A DNA stretch of 64,000 nucleotides from positions 8,244,632 to 8,308,631 of the forward strand of contig NC_133933.1 of assembly GCF_031877795.1 (NCBI RefSeq). Direction: 5' to 3'. The stretch's first letter is position 1. Each line of letters begins with the position of its first letter. A program made the position numbers and the translations under genes. The notes below the pieces were generated by a model. The model saw only the letters and a program-made list of their open reading frames with translations. It was not told the origin of the DNA and searched no databases. This document shows, piece by piece, positions 50,136 to 63,288 of the stretch. Origin of the DNA: Strix aluco. Its lineage: Eukaryota > Chordata > Aves > Strigiformes > Strigidae.

Positions 50136-52331
50136 TGACCTTTTTAACTTTCTTTGAGCTGGTCAGATTATTGCAATGTGAGTATTTAAACTCTGTGTTG
50201 TCCCATAATACAATGTGCAGCTGGATCTCAAATCAATCTCCAGCATTGTTTTCTTGCTTATTACAGTATTTTTTTTTCCCCTCCTCCCCTTAGTGTCCAT
50301 ATAGCTACTTCAGAAAAGGGCCATGTATAGGGCAGGAGACTGGTCAGTTTTGAGGCCAAACTCTGTGAATGCAGTGCCGGTGATTTTGGTGGCATTATGG
50401 AACAGTGTATGGGGTGTACCGTTGTTCCATATTTGGTACAAAGAAGAGATCAACACCTGTTACCAGCATGTGAGCAATCCTTCCCAGTACAGCAGTGCTG
50501 TGACTTTTGTTCCCAAAAGCAGGACTCGCGTAGCCCGGTGAGGTGACAGCCTGCCACACGGTGAATGCTGGAGTAGGATTGGTCTGTGAATGGTATTAGT
50601 AATAACATTTGTACTGTGGAAATGCCAGGGACCTCTTGCCCTGCTATGCTAGGCACTGCACGTATGTAGAGCAAGAGTCACACAATGCTCCCCAAGGCGA
50701 GCAAAGGCTGACAGAGAGTCCTGGGGGACTGAAGGGCTGTTCAAGGTCATACAGCAGGTTAGTGGTTCAACTGGGAGTAGAATTGGGAGGGGCAACTGCG
50801 CTGCTATGGCAGCTCCTCTGTTGAATTTCTTGAAGCCAGGATTTTTCCTCTAGACCTAGAGATTGTTTTGCTTATGAAACTGCTTGAGCAAGACAGCTTT
50901 GTTTGGGGACCCGCTGCGTGCTCTCCCGTTCCCTGCCTAAGGCAGGCATAAATCATCCTCCATGTGTATGGATTGTGTCTGCTAATTCCTGGTTTGCACC
51001 TCAGTGATGAATTCTCAAGATCTCTGCTGTGCTGCTTCTCAAAGGTGATGGAATTGTTGACCCTCTCCTTCTTCACAGTGTAAATTCAGGGAATGGCATA
51101 GGGAATTCTTCCTTCCCCAGCCAATAGGAAGGGAACGTAGGGTACGTGTGTTTTCTTTTGTCAGCTGCTGTCAATATTCAAGTTCTATTGGTGTGGTATT
51201 TTGACAGATAGACCCTCAAATTCTTTGCCACTCCCTGCTTCCTCTTCCACTGTGTGGTTTCACGCCAGCAGCTGTTGATGGCACCTTTCTGTTGTCCAGC
51301 TTCTGGTGTGTTTTTCAGTGGTTATGTGATCTCCGAGAGGAAGTAGCTGAGATAAAAGGTTGGAATTTGAGAGCTTGCTCTTGACTCAGTTAAAGCCAGA
51401 AGAGTTTGACATTGAATATGACCACAGACTGTGCAATATGAGTAGTGATTCTTCCACGAGGCCTGCGACTTCTGGGATACAGCATCTCTGCCTTTTTAGG
51501 CAGACATTCAACTCTATTTCAGTGCCTCCAGGAGTTGGAGAAGTCACACTGTCCCTACGTACCAGTGTCGCAACTCTAATGGCCTACTTTCCCTTTTTAG
51601 AAGTGGTCACCCTTCGTGTCTCTGAATTTGCCTGGCTTTGGCTCCTGGCCATTAGATCTTGTCATGCCTTTTCCACTAGATTAATGAGACCTTTAATACC
51701 AGAAATATTCCCTTTGTAAGCAATGATCATATCTTATGATACATTTATCATAAGTTCCATTTTCTTGCCATAGTTCAGACCCCTTGGCTTGACTCATTGT
51801 GACTTCCAGCAGTCTGCATCTCCATCCCAGCTTTTCAAGGTGGGGATAATGATAGTTAGGGTCTTGCCTCCCCTTTTTCCATCATGTGTTTATTTTGCAA
51901 GCTGTTTTACGCCAGGGACCTTTTCTTTATGATGTCTTTGCAGAATTCCTGGCCCATGAGATCTTGACCTGGGCTGGGACTTTGATGTGGTTACTGGGAT
52001 ACAAATAACAAAATCAAAATAAATAACATTCTAAGTTGGAGCTTGCTATGTTTCCCTCAAGTTTTCATTCTCATTCAGTTAAGAAAATAGCACATTCCCA
52101 CAGTGCTACTCAACTCAAATTAAAAAATCATAATGTAAATCATATTTGTATGAATAATTTAATTTCTAGGAAATGCATTAGGGAAACCTTTTCAGATAAG
52201 GTTCCAAATTTGCAATAGTAATGATCTGAGAGGAAGAGATTGTTTGCCATGAAGTAAATTATGCATTAGAGGAGCCCTTTAATATTCTTATTTAACACCT
52301 AATATTGATATATTCATTGATCTACAGAAGC

Positions 52332-52373
52332 TACAGTACTGTAATATGCAAATCAATTAAAACTATAATTAAA
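52332..52373. promoter_or_regulatory. Candidate homeodomain/POU motif cluster
   Basis: TACAGTACTGTA (52332-52343, a perfect 12-bp palindrome) is followed at once by the octamer ATGCAAAT (52346-52353), CAATTAA, and an ATAATTAAAA homeodomain-type core. Motif presence is seen directly; enhancer activity or conservation is not known. AT-rich sequence produces such motifs by chance. Confidence 0.25.
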
Positions 52374-52408
52374 ATGAATATTATGTACAAGCCCCAGGAT
52401 TTGTGGCC

Positions 52409-52437
52409 ATATGTATGCATGTGTGTATATATATATA
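52409..52437. repeat. Alternating purine-pyrimidine GT/TA stretch
   Basis: Alternating purine-pyrimidine run made of ATGTATGCATGTGTG and then TATATATATATA. Confidence 0.8.
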
Positions 52438-55400
52438 GTCTTCAATTTCCTCGTGTCTCCACTCTGCAGTGACTTATGCTATTTTAAGAACAGAGGAAAC
52501 TTCTCTGGGCATTGAGGTTACAGTAAACAGAGTCATTTGGCTGTTAGCCTGTGTGAGCTGTGGTTGATGCATAGCTTCCATTAGCTCTTTTTAAATAAGT
52601 CTGCTTATGGTTTGGCCAAGCATATACGGAAAGGCCTGGAAGGAAGGACATCCTTCACACCTTTCATATTCTCTGGCTAAATGAGGGCTGTTTGGTCAGG
52701 ATTGAAAAAGGAGCTGGCGGTGCCATACAGGATACAGGCAGCTGGATTTTCATCAGTGTTCAATAGGCAGAAGTTCCCATGGAAGTGTTGGCTCTGTACG
52801 TTTGCTGTGTGTCGTTTGCAGTATTATTTTTCAAGCAGGCAAAGGCCAAGGACTTCCTTGCTCAAAAAGCCATTATCAGCTAGAATAGTTGGATGCTGAG
52901 AGTTGTGGAGGTTTTGCTGTTTTGCTGAGGTACCTAAACAGGAGCCATTCTCCAGAAAATACTGCCCTCCTTCCTTTCCTGGTGACGATGTAGCTAGGTC
53001 CTTACATCTGCTCTGTACAGGTGGCAGATCAAGAAAGGTAAGATCCTTCCCAACAGTTTGGAACAATTGCAAAGTGACTCTCGCTGCTTCAGCTTCCCCA
53101 GAATCACAGTAGTAATGTCTAACGCAGAGGCACAGCATGATGCTGTGGCACAGGGAGTTTCTGTGCTGGCTGTCATCCTGGAAACACCCAGACGGAAAAG
53201 CGGGATCCTGCAGCATTCCCTGCGTACACTCCCATTCCCTGCGTCTGGCAGTGAGGGAGCAGGGCTCATGACTTTCCCCAGAGTGTCATGTGCTAGTGGA
53301 TTTAGCAAATCTGTGCAAGGCACAGCTGTCGCTTCTGTTTGGTTTTTCCCAGAGTACAAGGAAGCCCCAGTGAATGTTCCCCTCTCATGAGACTCTCATG
53401 AGACATTTAGACTTGTTTTGTACTCCCAGAGGAAGGTGAGGGTTTTGTTCCTTTGGGTCTTCACCCTTATTAATTTACAGACTGGAGCGTGATATTCCTG
53501 TCCTTCTGGAATAGCATTGTACAACGAGAAAACATGCGGAGAGCACCAATACCTCAGCCTGAATGGTTGCCTTCTCATTTCACACAGTGTATCACAGAGG
53601 GTTCCCAGAAGCACTCTCTTCCTTGACAACACTGGTGCTTTTCCCCCCTTCCTATGGGAACGATGCGCTTATGGTAGCACTGGTGTAACTGGTATAGCAC
53701 TTTTTGCCATTGTCTCTGTAGACCTGGAATGTTTTTAGGTAATTTTCCACTTAGAAGCTTATGTATTTGAGGTTCTTCAGCAAATAGAATCCTTGCTAGA
53801 CCAGTCATTAGCCTATGGTAAGCATTCTGAAATGTTGCAAAATGATTGTGACAAGGATCTTCCACTTCTGTCTTTTGCTGGGTTTGTATTGGAAGCACCC
53901 TGAAAGCTTGTGAAACTGCTTCCTCACCAGTTCCTGTTTAGCAGAAAGCTTTTTTCTCCTGATCTGTTCAGCTGACTTCAGTCAGACTTTGCTCTAGTAG
54001 CTAAAGCAATAGATAAGTCTGGTCATATTCCACTTCAGTATTTATATACTTCATATGTATGTCTATTTACAGAGAGATATACTTTTTAAAAATGTGTGTA
54101 TAAATATCCATTCAAAAAGAAAAGTTTCCAATGACATGTCGGTAATACCCAATAAAGATTCTTTTAAAGCAGGATTATGCTTTTGACCCGTTCGTGGATA
54201 GGAAATACGAAGAACTGTACATTTGCTGAAGACCGTTTCAGCTGAACAAAGTTCCACTGGTTTGAGGCCTTTAAAGCAGTTTAGGTAATTGAGTCCCAGA
54301 TCCATAGGAGACGTGAGTGATGTGCAGTTCAGTAGCTGGCGGATGAATACATGCTGATCAGGGCTTGCATCTGTCCCGCTGGTTGGGTTGTGTTGCAGGG
54401 ACCTGTGTGTGTGTGCATACAGTAAACACGTTCCAGGTTGCCCAGATCTCTTGGGCAGTGTTGATATCACTGTAGCAGTGGGCCCACCCTGGGTGTCTTT
54501 GTGCCATTTTGACGTTTGTTGCCAAAACTACATGCAGCCTTCCTTGCCATTCCTTGCCACAGCATTTAGGAGAACTTCTGTAGTTGTCCATCCCCAGCGT
54601 TAGAGAACTCTTGATGAACCCTCAACTGTTGGCTGCCACTTCAGATTTTTTTTCTCTTTTCCACTGACCTATTGCAAATGGGGGAAAAAACAGATGAGGT
54701 GCAGGCAATCTCAACTTTGTGGGCAGGTGTAATTTGCTATGGGTGAGATCCGTTTTAATGTAGTGTGGAGGAGAGTATAGGAAGGCAAGCTTTTGCTGGC
54801 TTCTTGTGTTTTGAACTGAAAAATCAGAGCACTAATCCTAGCACCCTCTGAACTTCGTTCCTTTCACAGCTCCCCCAGCATACCCGAGGGATGTGTGGCA
54901 GACTGTGCCTGCGTTCTGCTCTGTAATGATTCATGGCAAAAGTTCAAGAGATCTCTGCTTTTGGTTCTTGGTTCAAGTACAGTATTTATGGCTGAGTTTG
55001 ATTGTAAAAAAGAGCTATGCCTTTAAAGGTTATTTTGGGGACCTTTTTTTTTAAAGCAGAGAAATTGCAAGAGTATCTTGGAGAGTTTCAGGGCTCTCTT
55101 TCAAACTGGGCTGACTGTAAAGCAAACAATAAATGAGTTTGGATCCAAGTGATACTTTTCAGTTTGTATCTGAATTGAGACCAATGAGCTACCTCAGTGA
55201 TATTAAATACTTTCTTGACCCAACTTCTGTTATAAAGGAATCTGATTAAAAACAAGTGAAATAAAATCAGGAAGAAAAGGATGTCTTTGTCACAACGTTT
55301 GCCCAGAGGTCAGGTCCACTTGGGATATTACTTAATCTCTAAACTGGAATATTTGGTCACAAGTAGACAGTTTAGGTGGAATTTCCTTTCATTTGTCATT

Positions 55401-58400
55401 TTGTGTTAGTCATTCATGCTGTTTAGAGGTTGCACAGAGCATTGTATCATCCCTAGGGCCCTGTTTTATGAGTTCATTAAAATTAAGCTTGGGGAGTTTT
55501 CCGGCCAAAAACTAGAGCTGAAAGCCAGGGTCCCTTGAAGGAACACGATAACAAATAGGGAAGGATAACCTTTCATCTGCAGTTTACATTTCTAGTGCAT
55601 GTGATTTTAAAATTTTTCTCCTCTAACTTCCCTCCTCCTTCCTCCTCATACACCCTCATGATCCCTTGTTTGAAGTCATCCATATGAACTGCAGACCACA
55701 GTTGCCCTTCCAGATGCACCATGCCTGTGGTTCAGATTTTGGGATGGGAGGGAAGTGGGGGAAGTTAGAGGAAAACAAACCAAAAATCAGCAGTGTTGGA
55801 AAGCTGTCTTCCTGCTTAGTTCCTTTGCAGTTGCCTAACATGCCCTCAATAAACAAGGCAAGGGAAGGCTGTTTTTTGTGTACAAGTACTTTGGGAGCTC
55901 CATGCTAAATGCTGAAGGCAAATAATGAAATAACAAGTGTTCTTGGAGACAGAAATGAATTCAACTTGACTCATTTAGCTACCTGCCCTGGTCCGTGGAA
56001 GAGAGAATGTGGAATGTGTACACTATTAGCAAGGTGACCAGCAGACCTGTTTCTGGCAGAAGTATTTAAGCCAGAGACACCTAGAGCTAAGAGCATGAAG
56101 AGCTGCTGCTTAAGGTGAACGCTTGTCAGTGGGAGTAGCAATGACTCTGGTCTCCTCCAGTTTTGAACTCTAGTGGATAAATGCTGAGAAGAAAAGTAGG
56201 TGACCATCCCAAGAATGGGATTAATAACTAGTCCTTGTAACTGCTTGCATAGTTCTGAGTGAATTTCTGCTTACCGTTTTTTAATCAGTGAATCAGAGAA
56301 AGATGGTTGATGTAGGGACTGAGATGTGAAGTGGGAGAAATGGTTGAGGTCATTAGACTTGTCGGGAAAAGGGGAAGACAGCTAGGTCGCTAGGTGGGTT
56401 GGCTGTATGAGGTGTAATGGGAAATGTAGAGACCTAAGAACATCCTTTAAGTCTTTAGGAACCACTGTGTTGGGAAGTTTTAGTTTACAGACTGATATTT
56501 TGAAGGTCACTTGTAGACTGAGGATCCTAGAGGATCAGGGCTGAGAGGTCAACAGTGAAGTGGCTACAGTACGTAAAGCCAATGTTACTGTCAGCTAGTT
56601 GTTTTTTGTTTTCTGATTCACTGGGATTTCATCCCGGTGGGTTGTGCTTGTTTGCTTTTGCCCGCATGCTTGCCTTTTTCAACAGAAGTGAAAACTCTTT
56701 TGTGCAGAGAATATTATTACAAAAGAGACTGTTTTATGGGAAACTTTCTTCTAGCCTTTAGTGGGAGGATTGATTAATAAATTTTAAAATGAAGATGGAG
56801 TTTTGTATAGGTGGTGAGATGAATCATCATATGGGAGAGAGATTAAAAAGTGCCAAGGGATTTTGGAGCACGATTTCCAATAAAAGTTGCTGTACTTCTT
56901 TCTTATTATGAGAATTTCTAACTTGTAATTTGACTTTTCTGGCCCCAGAGGACTGCAGGCTGTGGAGAGATCTTTTTCCAGAAGCAGAAGATGGTGGTAG
57001 AAGAGATGAGTGCTTTCACCAGCCTCTGAGTGAGCTGTATGAGCTGTTAGCTGGCTAGCTTTTGCCTTGGACATGAAAATGTGCCCTCACAGAATTGCTG
57101 TTTGGTGGCTAGTCACTCTGTTTACTCAACAGGGAATGGTAGTGGAATCACAGGGGGAAAAATGAGAGTCTGGAGAGAGAGAGACTCCTTCCTTGGCACA
57201 GCTGGGTAAGAAACAGTCTGTGGCTGCAGAGCACAGCAGGGCAGTGCTGGTAGCTCTAGCTGCAATCTCTTCTGCCCTACAGTGCGGGAGACCTGATACA
57301 TATGAGAGGAAAGGATCAATTAAGTTAAAAGGGAATGGGGAAAACCATCAGTACAGGCAGGAAAACCCCTCAGAGGAGTACTACTACAACAAATAGGATA
57401 GATTTTATTTTGCATTAATTTTTTTCAGATTGTCTATTAAGAACAAAACAAAAATTTCCTCTGTCTTCTGGGTATTCTTTTTTTTCTGGAAAATACGATT
57501 TTTTGGACTGTTCTCTATTTGCTTCTTGGATGTTTCTTTGCAGAAATTGGCTATCTTACAGTACCTTCCCAGAAGATGGTAAGCTTTGTTGCGTGTGGGA
57601 ATGACAGCTGAAATGCGCTTTACTCCTTGAGTTCAGCATTGCTGGGGCCGCAGTGTTTTCATGTGCAGAAAGGGAGACTGATTTTTAACATGGCTCAAGA
57701 AGTGAAAATTAAAGGCATATCATACTCCTGTTAAAATCTGAAGGGGGAAACGAACATTCTCACAGAAGTCTTACATAATTATGGTACATGGGCAGTTCTG
57801 TTTGGGGTTTTGGTGGGATTTTTTTGAGGGGTAGGCATCTTCCTTTCCTTGTCTGGCCTTTTATTATCACTATTATTTATCGTGAATGCGGTATGAACAG
57901 ACTTTTGCCTATCCTGTTTAATTTTCACAATGACTTTGCAAGGCTGAACAAGCATAATTATAGGTTTTTAAAAACTCCTTTTCAGGTTAGACTCTGGAAC
58001 AGTGTCAGCCCTAGTTCACACTGCAAGAAGGAGGTCTGGGTTGGAACTGGTCCCAGGAACGCCCACACCTCAGGCTGATGGGAGTCAGACCTGTTATTCT
58101 GGTGCCAATATTGGTCACCTGGGGCACTCGCTGCACTAGCTTAAAATAATAAATTACTTTCTTAGTGCTATGCTGCAGTGACCATCTTAAAAGAATGAGA
58201 AAACTTAGTGGATTACAAAGTGATAATCCAGTCTATTAGAACAAAATCACCTAAAAGAAAATCACAAACTTTGTGGGATGCAGCCGAATTCTTCTCATGA
58301 AATTACTTATAACTGCAGCTAAAACACCCAGCTTAATATCCCATTAAGTCTGTTCACTGCAGAATTCCCAGATGCTTAAATTTTAGGACCAGTATTGTAT

Positions 58401-59547
58401 GCTGTAAGTAAATTACACTGCTGTCCAGGATTCTGAGTCAGTATGGACTCTCTTTGCTAGAGGAAAATGTTTTTCTCCTGGACCCTTCTGCTTCTGAACA
58501 GCTTAGAACCCACAGCTCTTTTCCTAAGGAATTTTATCTTTGTTCATGGGAGTAAAGTACAAGTTATACATTCTAAGCAAGGCTTTATATTCTTTCCAGC
58601 TGTGAGAATAACTTGTTTGTTAACAACCTGAAGTACGGAAGGAAGAAGAAGGTGAAAATTAGACTCTTGGTCTGGACTTCAAGGTCTTTGTTTATAACTT
58701 TACAGGGTAATGTGGTTTTAACTGTTAGCAATGTGGATGCTATTTCATATAAATAAGTGTGTGTTTATTTTGATTTATAGTGCACTCTGGGTTGACAACT
58801 GGAATAAGCTGTGCTAGGATTAAAAAATAAGTTGTACTGGAGGAAAGTACCTTGATCCTCACATGGCAGTCTCCATGTTAGAGCTCTTAGCAGCATACTA
58901 TGATTAACCAATCAAGTAAAGTCCATGTTGGCAAGAGAAGAGAATATGCTCATCTTGGTAAGTAGGAGTGCACCTATTTATTACTTGATGCCAAACTTCA
59001 GTATTTATCCTGTGCCTACATCCAAGAATTACCAGTGTGTATAGATGCACCAGCACTAGCTAAATTTTGCTAGCCGTGAAGCTGGTCTGTTTATCTGTGT
59101 AAGCCAAGCCAGGATTGTGGTTTTTACTCGATAGTTTAAAAACTATATTGCCGCTCTTTGCTCTTAGTAGTATCTGACCTTACCAGGTTTGTGCTAGCAC
59201 AGATGTAGCACAGATCACCACACCTGTGATTGCAGCACGGCCGCTGAGTGCATGAGCGTGGGTAATCCTGTTAAAGGCAGTAAGACCATTTACCACCTTG
59301 ATGAGTGCTTGTGCTTGGCACTGCAGGAAGCAATGGAAAATTCCTGTTGTTTCTGTAGACAAAGATTCTTTTTCAAGAATAAAGTGAAGAATGCCTGTAA
59401 TTTTTTGCAGATTAGACCTTATGTTGTACTCTGCATGGACTATTTTTCTATTATTGCTACAGGAAAACATAGCTTATTAGACTGCAGATGTCTGAATTGC
59501 TTCAAAAGCACAAATCTGTTGCCTTATATGATTGTCTGTTACAACTG

Positions 59548-59567
59548 TTTATTTATTTATTTATTTT
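59548..59567. repeat. (TTTA)n microsatellite
   Basis: Four TTTA units and a T-rich tail. Confidence 0.9.
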
Positions 59568-61472
59568 TCTTTTAAAAAATTTCAAATACAGGGGTGTAAA
59601 TAACAGGGATAATGTTGTTGAGATATTCATGAACTACTCTGCCTGGAGAGCTTTGACTTACTACTCCATAACAAAGTTAAAATCTTTCAAATACTAAAAA
59701 GGCTAGGAAAGTAGCTCTGCAGTGATTTAAACTCGCTCTTTTTTTCTTTTTTACCATTTTCTAATATTGTTCTTTGAACACTCCTATCCTTTATACAGGT
59801 AGTTAGAATATATTGTTATGTGTGAGTAAATGGTATTTCCTGCAAAGAGGAAAAAGGGGAATAAATGTTCTGGAGAGTCAGAGTTTGTCCATAATGAACA
59901 AACAAATGAGTGTTTTTTGTAAATCTTTTGAGGAGAGAGTTGACGTTCTTCAACTTAAATATAATGACAACAAGAAAATCCAGTCCAAACAGACTCTATT
60001 TCCAGGCCTAGCACTCAGGAGAATTAAGGCAGGGCAAATGTACGAGTAGCAGAATAGAGTTCCATGAACTTTCATTGCACTCAGATGCACATGCATGTGT
60101 TTTATTTACGTATTAACTTGAGACAATGAGCGCATAAAGACTGCTGGCTAGAAGGAATTTTTTTTAATCCAACACCATGAGATGCAGTAAATGCACCTAA
60201 ATATTTTAGTACGTAGTTAATACCTTAGCCCCTGGGAAGGTCTGTTACACCAAGCCTGCACTCTGAGGAGGTGATGTATTTTCAGGACTGGGTGTGAGAG
60301 GGGAAGTGAGAAGACCTGCTTTCTATTCCTCACTCGGTCACTGAGCTCTTTGGTGAGCTTGGAGCAGTTGTTTAATTTCCTTGTGCTTCTGAGAATTTTA
60401 GGGGAAAATCTTGTGTGTTAGAGACTTGTAATCCCTCTTTAATATTTGTGCATGCAAATTTATCCAGAGCTGCCATCTGCTTGCCTCTGTAGTACCTAAA
60501 TAAATTTCTCCAGGTAACTGGGATCAGGTACATTTAATGCTATTGCTGACACTCTGAATTTGTGTGAACAAAGTCTTTGCAAGGACCTCTAGCTGCAACT
60601 GCTCTTACGAAATAAGGGAGTCCTATTGCAGCTGTTTAATAGTATGTACAGTTTAGGGAAAATGGTTACATTCAGTAATCTGAAATGAGAGTGGGATTTA
60701 AACTTGCAGTTTGGAAGCTTGCAATCTAGATTTGGCTTTGATGCCAGCAATCAGGCAACTCTCTTGAAAGTGCAAGTGGATCCCAAGGATCCCTGTGAGG
60801 CAGGAATTTGGTTTGACATCTCTTGTCAAAGACGGTGGCTGTGCATCCCCTGCCATTCTTTTGATGTGGCTGATCAGAAGAGAGCACTATGTACAGAACA
60901 AATGACCCTCTTCCCCCCCGCCCCCATGCCTGTTTTCTCAGCTGACACTTGACCAGACCTGAACCTATGTAGCTTGTGAGCTTTGGAGGGATAAAAGGAC
61001 AAATAACGCTGTAGGGAGAGGAACCAGGTCAGATTTTTTTTAACTCTGACATTGCTGTTACTTTACTGGTTTTGAAATCTTAACCTAATGGAAAAGAAGG
61101 GTAAATCATTGTAGAACTGAGACAAAAGAAGGGATTTACAACCCAAGGTGAATCAAATGCAAACTACAAGGAACTTCAGCACAAAATCTGCCAAACAGAT
61201 CTACAGTCTGTTTCCAAGGCGTGGGGTTTTTATTTTTTTATTATGCAGTTCCTGTGCCCATTTGACCTGGTGGGAAATCAAAAGAAAATCACATGTAGTA
61301 GTAACAACATAAGAGGTAGATCATTGGCTAAAGAAAATATGGGAGAAAATGAATGCTTTCACAAGATTGATGCATCTTCTCCATCTTCAGCCTCCCAACT
61401 ATGCACATGCGTTAATCTGCTTAGAGGATCAAAAACGAGAGAGGAAAGACAATTGCAGCTCTTGCCAAACCC

Positions 61473-61514
61473 AGGGAAAAGACGGGGAGGAGGGGGAGGA
61501 AAGGGAAAAAAAAA
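61473..61514 (+). repeat. Purine (G/A) tract, quadruplex-prone
   Basis: G and A only apart from one C, with closely spaced G-runs of 4, 2, 5, 2 and 3, followed by A9. Confidence 0.8.
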
Positions 61515-61924
61515 TCCCAAGGCAGAGTGAATGACAACCCAAGCAAAAAGCCAACACTTTTGCCTCTGGCAGTCAGGCAGGTTCTGTGAGCTTTTTCCCT
61601 TCCCTTGGCCTTAAACTAAATAAATAAATAAGTACATCAACCAGCCTTATTAACGAGGACTAGGAAGCTGGTGGTTGTAATAATATCCCCCCTTCACCTA
61701 GAGCAGAGGTTCTATTCTATTTCCTTTCACGTATATGGCAAAGGTCAGCTATTGAGAGTGACTTGTCGTTGCTGCTGTGAGCGTCTGTGTCTCTCTATTA
61801 CTAGCTACTACTGTTTCAGTCCCAAGTGTTTATTTTTTTTTTAAAGCTTCAGCATCCCAAGCTTATTGGGAGAGGAAATATATCAAAAAAGCAGCCCACA
61901 AACAAGGTTAAAAGCACAAATAAA

Positions 61925-61970
61925 GACGGAGAGAGAAATAGAAAGGGGAGGAGAAAAAAGGAGGGGGGGG
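61925..61970 (+). repeat. Second purine tract ending in G8
   Basis: Almost entirely G and A (one C and one T near the start), with G-runs of 4, 2, 2 and 8 separated by A-rich loops. It lies about 450 bases downstream of a similar tract. Confidence 0.75.
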
Positions 61971-62303
61971 ATCAGTCCAATTTTCTTTGGAGACGTATCG
62001 CATTGTTGGGGCTGTCTGGCAGTGTTCCAGTGTTTCAATTGAAAGCGAATTTCTTTTATTGAATTCCATCCAGAGATATCATAACCTCAAAAGGCTACTA
62101 TTACCCAGAGGGTTTCAGATGAAACCATCTGAGCGTGACTTTTGAAATGCAAGAAGTCACAATTGTCGTTTGACAACATGGGACCTGTCAAGGCCCCTCT
62201 TTCCAGACAGACAAGTTGTTTACATAATCCTTCCACCCACCATATTGAGGTGAAAACCCTTCCATTGCTGGTCTTTTTTCCTCAGCAGGCACAGAGTCAA
62301 AAC

Positions 62304-62318
62304 AATAATAATAATAAT
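62304..62318. repeat. (AAT)5 microsatellite
   Basis: Five consecutive AAT units followed by TTTAAAAAA. Confidence 0.85.
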
Positions 62319-63272
62319 TTTAAAAAATTCCTGGTGAACTCCACAAAACCATCCCATGCCTTGACAAGCAAAATTTAAACGTTGGTTTTTTGAACGTGTA
62401 TTTGAGGGCAATGAAGGACCTCTGGGTTTTAGTGAACCAGGTTACTCTTCCTATAGTACTAATAATCCTAATAACCCAGAAATGGAATAGGAAAAATTGG
62501 AAAAAGACTTCAAAGAAGATGCAGCCACAAACCTTAGTGAAACTGGAGGGCAAAACATGATTGGGCGTGGTTCTCCAAGCTGGTGAAATACATTGGGCAC
62601 CCTCATTTTCCCCTGCAATTGTAAGAGTGAAAAACAGGTGGCTGCTGTTGGCAGGAATTGCTGTCACATACCCTTACCCCTCACTGGGTGAGGTGATGTG
62701 GCTGTGAAAGCTTGAGGATGGGTGGCATCCTTCCTTCAGCTCCTGGAGGGCAACATGTTGTTGGGAGTCCTACTAGAGACATCTGAAGTTAATTGCTAGT
62801 TTGGCAATTTTGACTATTCTCCACAGATGTTAAGATAGCGCGTTATGCATGCACATTGTCAACAGATTTTTTTGGCTGTGGATAGGCTTTCTATCTGTAG
62901 AGCCCAGAGGTGGATATGATATTTCCACACTTATTAGGAGGATTTGATGTGAGGAGAATCAATGTACGGGATGTACAGTGCTTGCCTTTTATTGAGGGCA
63001 AAAGAAACTAGCAAAAAAACAGTGGTCATGTTTTGATACAAACTCCGCTCACACAGACTGTCAAGAGAGCAAAGAAGTCTGCAGTGAAAAGGGGAGGAAG
63101 TCATAAAGCATGCAGTAGGCAGGCTACATAAAAGTTGGGGGAGGCAAATGGAAATAAATTTTGCTAAGATCTGGTAAGAAGAAAAATACATAAAAGTTGC
63201 ACATGGGAGAAACTGATTGAAAACCCAAATGGAGTGCAGTGTTCTTGTGTATTGTCACAACAGAACATGCTT

Positions 63273-63288
63273 GGAGGGGGGCGGGGGG
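63273..63288 (+). other. G-rich tract, potential quadruplex
   Basis: GGAGGGGGGCGGGGGG, with a further GGG after AACTT at 63294-63296. The two six-G runs could each be split to supply four G-triplets. Confidence 0.6.

Larger units (their letters stand above)
50136..59547. other. Intergenic; no gene recognised
   Basis: About 9.4 kb. Items visible: an AT-rich homeodomain/POU-type motif cluster at about 52290-52380, an alternating purine-pyrimidine stretch (52409-52437), and a direct repeat of TCTCATGAGAC at 53383-53404. Reading frames up to 135 codons (53000-54470, mostly overlapping on opposite strands) have no recognisable homology. Confidence 0.6.

Noticed and set aside
53383..53404. Two tandem copies of TCTCATGAGAC
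   Set aside because: Too short to distinguish from a local slippage event; no relation to any gene.
3..60459. Octamer ATGCAAAT (or its complement) at 3, 11285, 29408, 52346 and 60452 as a regulatory series
   Set aside because: A handful of copies of an 8-mer is close to chance expectation for 64 kb of AT-rich sequence on two strands, and they are spread without pattern.
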